Below, one piece after another: positions 61,901 to 64,000 of a stretch of DNA of 64,000 nucleotides. How positions within the stretch are numbered: position 1 is the stretch's first letter; each line of letters starts with the position of its first letter. This DNA is from Trochalopteron elliotii (lineage: Eukaryota > Chordata > Aves > Passeriformes > Leiothrichidae): contig JANPWX010000172.1 in the NCBI GenBank assembly GCA_024734555.1, positions 209,973 to 273,972 of the forward strand, read 5' to 3'. Both the position numbers and the translations under genes were made by a program. Under the pieces are notes generated by a model, which ran no database searches, was not told where the DNA came from, and was given only the letters and a program-made list of their open reading frames with translations.

Positions 61901-63730
61901 TAAGAGAAACAATCAATTTTTACAGATTGTCATAAACCAGAGAGATTTTTCTACTTACATAGAAAAAATTCAATTTCCCTCACCATTTTTTTCTCTTCCT
62001 CTTTTATAGCAGAATGAAACTACACAGAAATAAGGTTGGTAGCCTTGATGGAATAAAAATACTCTGGTTTAAATGATAAGAGCTTAAGACATGAAATAGT
62101 CATACATTTAAGTTCCTGCTCTTAAGTATGAGCAGAACTGATTTCACTGACATCCAACATCAATTTACTGACAACATTCAAGTGGTGTAATTCAGATGTA
62201 TTGTAGTAAATATTACTTTTGCGTTAAACACATTCCACGCTTCTACATTGGCATCTCTAAGTTTCACTTTTGTTGAAATAAATGCCTGAAGCTTCCTCTG
62301 AAACTAAGATTGAAACCTATGGGTGGTCTTCTATTTTTGCACTTGCAACTTTCAAAAGTAGTTTGGCATTGAGGATCACCTAGAAGCTGCTGTGATTGCC
62401 ACTTATTATTGCTATTGTCCAGTAATAATGAGTGATTGCACCTTTATTCTTTCTTTAGTTGTGACTGTTCAATAGCCTCTATGTTCTGCTTGTTTTAGCA
62501 CAGTAGTCTGTTACCACGCAGTTAGAATAAAATTTCTCACTTTTAAGAACTCTAATCTATATTAGATTGTTATCTAATTAATTGGTGGTAGCTGACTGAT
62601 CACTTGGTAATATGCATATAAAGAGTAGAGAGCTAGAGAACAATGGAGTATGTAGCAAGCCAATATGTAAAGAGGCATTACCTGCAAAAATTCTAAATTT
62701 AATTCTGTCTCTATTTGATCTCTTCCATTCTTTCAAGTTCTGCTTGTGCTCTGCAGGAAAAAAAGAAATCGTCGTCTGTGGTCTTGAGGAGATACCTAGC
62801 AAACACACAGGAACACATGCAGTGAAAAGAAGCTGACTGAGACAAATATTTGTTGCAACAAACCCCTACCGGTTGGACCACAATGATACATGGAGGAAAA
62901 TCAAAAGTGAAAGTTATTGTGGAAGATGATAGCAGATTTCAATGTGCCACAGGTTCAGAAAAAGAATTTGGGTATTACCTTTTTGTCATATTGAAGAAAT
63001 AAAAATGCATGTACTACTATAATCTGTATTAATCCCTTCATTTGAATGACTTGACAGAATTTACCATGTGATCCCTCAGCTGAACTAACTAAGCAAAGCT
63101 TTCCACAAAAATTCTACAAGCAGTTTTTAATAAGGATCAGAAAATTACTTTTTGAAGGTGCCAACCTTTTTCATTTCAGAGAACAAAAGTGTCTATTATA
63201 CTACTTTACTGAGATCTTAGAGATTAATATCTTTTTCACATATATCTAGTCAACTGTCACCTTATATCCCTCAAAATGTATTATTATGATCTCAAATTAC
63301 TGTTGAATTTGTTAACCATCTGTGAATTGTCCTTCTGACTGGCCAACTAAGAGATTCAAATATCCACTCTATATATTGTGTTGAATATGTCTATTCATTG
63401 TGCTACAGCTGCTGTGGCTAACTAGAAAATTTGCATTGAAGCTTTTACCCATACTCTTGCTGAAATGCACTCCTAGAAGAATTTCTGCTGGAAATTTGAG
63501 ATAAGATTTAAAGGGAAAAAAAAAAGGATTATCAGAAAAGAATAAGGCAAATAAAGCTTGAGGACAAGTTATCAGGACAGTCACTGAGGTTACAAAAGTC
63601 AGGAAGATACTTAGGGTCGACTTTTAGGATTTTTTTCATCCTTGTTTAATTATAGGTCTTTTAAGTTTTCTTTAAAGCATGTTTTATTTTATTTCACCAA
63701 AGGAAATGGGGAAATTACTTGCCTTCAAGA
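58991..63730. other. Intergenic downstream of SP4, no gene recognised
   Basis: This is AT-rich sequence with short spurious frames only. In other amniotes DNAH11 follows SP4, but I see no dynein exon here. Confidence 0.6.
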
Positions 63731-63776
63731 GATGGATAGATAGGTAGATAGGTAGGTAGGTAGATAGGTAGGTAGG

Positions 63777-63841
<65 letters not shown>

Positions 63842-63846
63842 GGATG
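63731..63846. repeat. (GATA)n microsatellite with GGTA variants
   Basis: There are about 29 tetramer units, GATA with blocks of GGTA at the 5' side (63739-63780) and pure GATA after that. Confidence 0.95.
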
Positions 63847-63910
63847 AAAATTTTTCATCAGTGCCCATTTAAGTTTGTAGACTCCTCTGGCTGTGACCCA
63901 AGAGGCAGGT

Positions 63911-63993
63911 TCATTTCTGGAGAAGCCTGGAAAAACCCCTGCACTTACACCAAGACAGGGGTTTTCTCTGCCACTCTGTGATTCCAGAAATGA
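63911..63993. repeat. Two-part inverted repeat at window end
   Basis: The inner arms 63932-63941 (AAAACCCCTG) and 63956-63965 (CAGGGGTTTT), and the outer arms 63911-63920 (TCATTTCTGG) and 63984-63993 (CCAGAAATGA), are exact reverse complements nested around one centre. The family is unknown, and the element may continue past the window. Confidence 0.85.
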
Positions 63994-64000
63994 GATGTAG

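Noticed and set aside
58991..64000. DNAH11, the expected downstream neighbour
   Set aside because: I looked for dynein-like exons in the 3' end of the window and saw none. The gene, if syntenic, begins further on.
1..64000. CRISPR arrays, operons, tRNA or rRNA genes, or a complete retroviral provirus
   Set aside because: There are no spaced direct repeats, no cloverleaf or rRNA sequence, and no gag, pol or env frames. The LTRs are solo or fragmentary.

Overview
The window is vertebrate nuclear DNA, and the evidence points to a bird. It has many truncated CR1 LINEs in both orientations, and LTRs that begin TGTCTTGGTTT or carry the 'GGCTGGTACAG' avian ERV motif. It contains one recognisable protein-coding gene with canonical GT-AG introns. 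A songbird is my best guess from the LTR types, but I cannot prove that without a database.

The gene is SP4, on the + strand. It encodes the Sp/KLF-family GC-box zinc-finger transcription factor. Five coding exons are visible: 30825-30925, 31417-32965, 52812-53040, 53276-53475 and 54569-54816. All four internal junctions are GT-AG and keep the reading frame. In order, the exons encode a short acidic N terminus, the long glutamine- and serine/threonine-rich activation region, the Buttonhead box, zinc fingers 1 and 2, and zinc finger 3 with the C terminus. The first coding exon is very short in this family (a few codons). It is not visible and probably lies in the 349-base assembly gap at 29857-30205, inside the CpG-island promoter. 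With a 7-base first exon the protein would be about 777 residues. The 3' UTR probably runs about 3.4 kb, to polyadenylation signals near 58.2 kb.

Layout: 1-29 kb is AT-rich intergenic DNA with CR1 copies, two related avian ERV LTRs (about 3.9-4.4 kb and 22.9-23.5 kb), a probable third LTR near 27.1-27.5 kb and microsatellites. I see no intact gene there. 29.1-30.6 kb is the CpG island and promoter, with CCAAT, E-box, ZNF143-like and NRF1-like sites. It is followed by the gap, a long polypyrimidine tract and a striking near-perfect fold-back inverted repeat. 30.8-54.8 kb holds the SP4 coding exons. The 19.8-kb intron 3 carries a 1.4-kb dead CR1, other CR1 pieces, a full-length solo LTR with 5-bp target duplications and a second LTR. 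54.8-58.3 kb is the 3' UTR, which contains a CR1 tail. 58.3-64 kb is intergenic and ends in a GATA-type microsatellite and a hairpin-forming sequence cut by the window edge.

I found no bacterial-type system, CRISPR array, tRNA or rRNA. The observations most worth checking are the fold-back repeat beside the gap, several perfect hairpins (one 76 bp upstream of the exon encoding the Buttonhead box), a decayed open frame at about 24.6-25.2 kb that I cannot identify, and the shortened SP4 N terminus.
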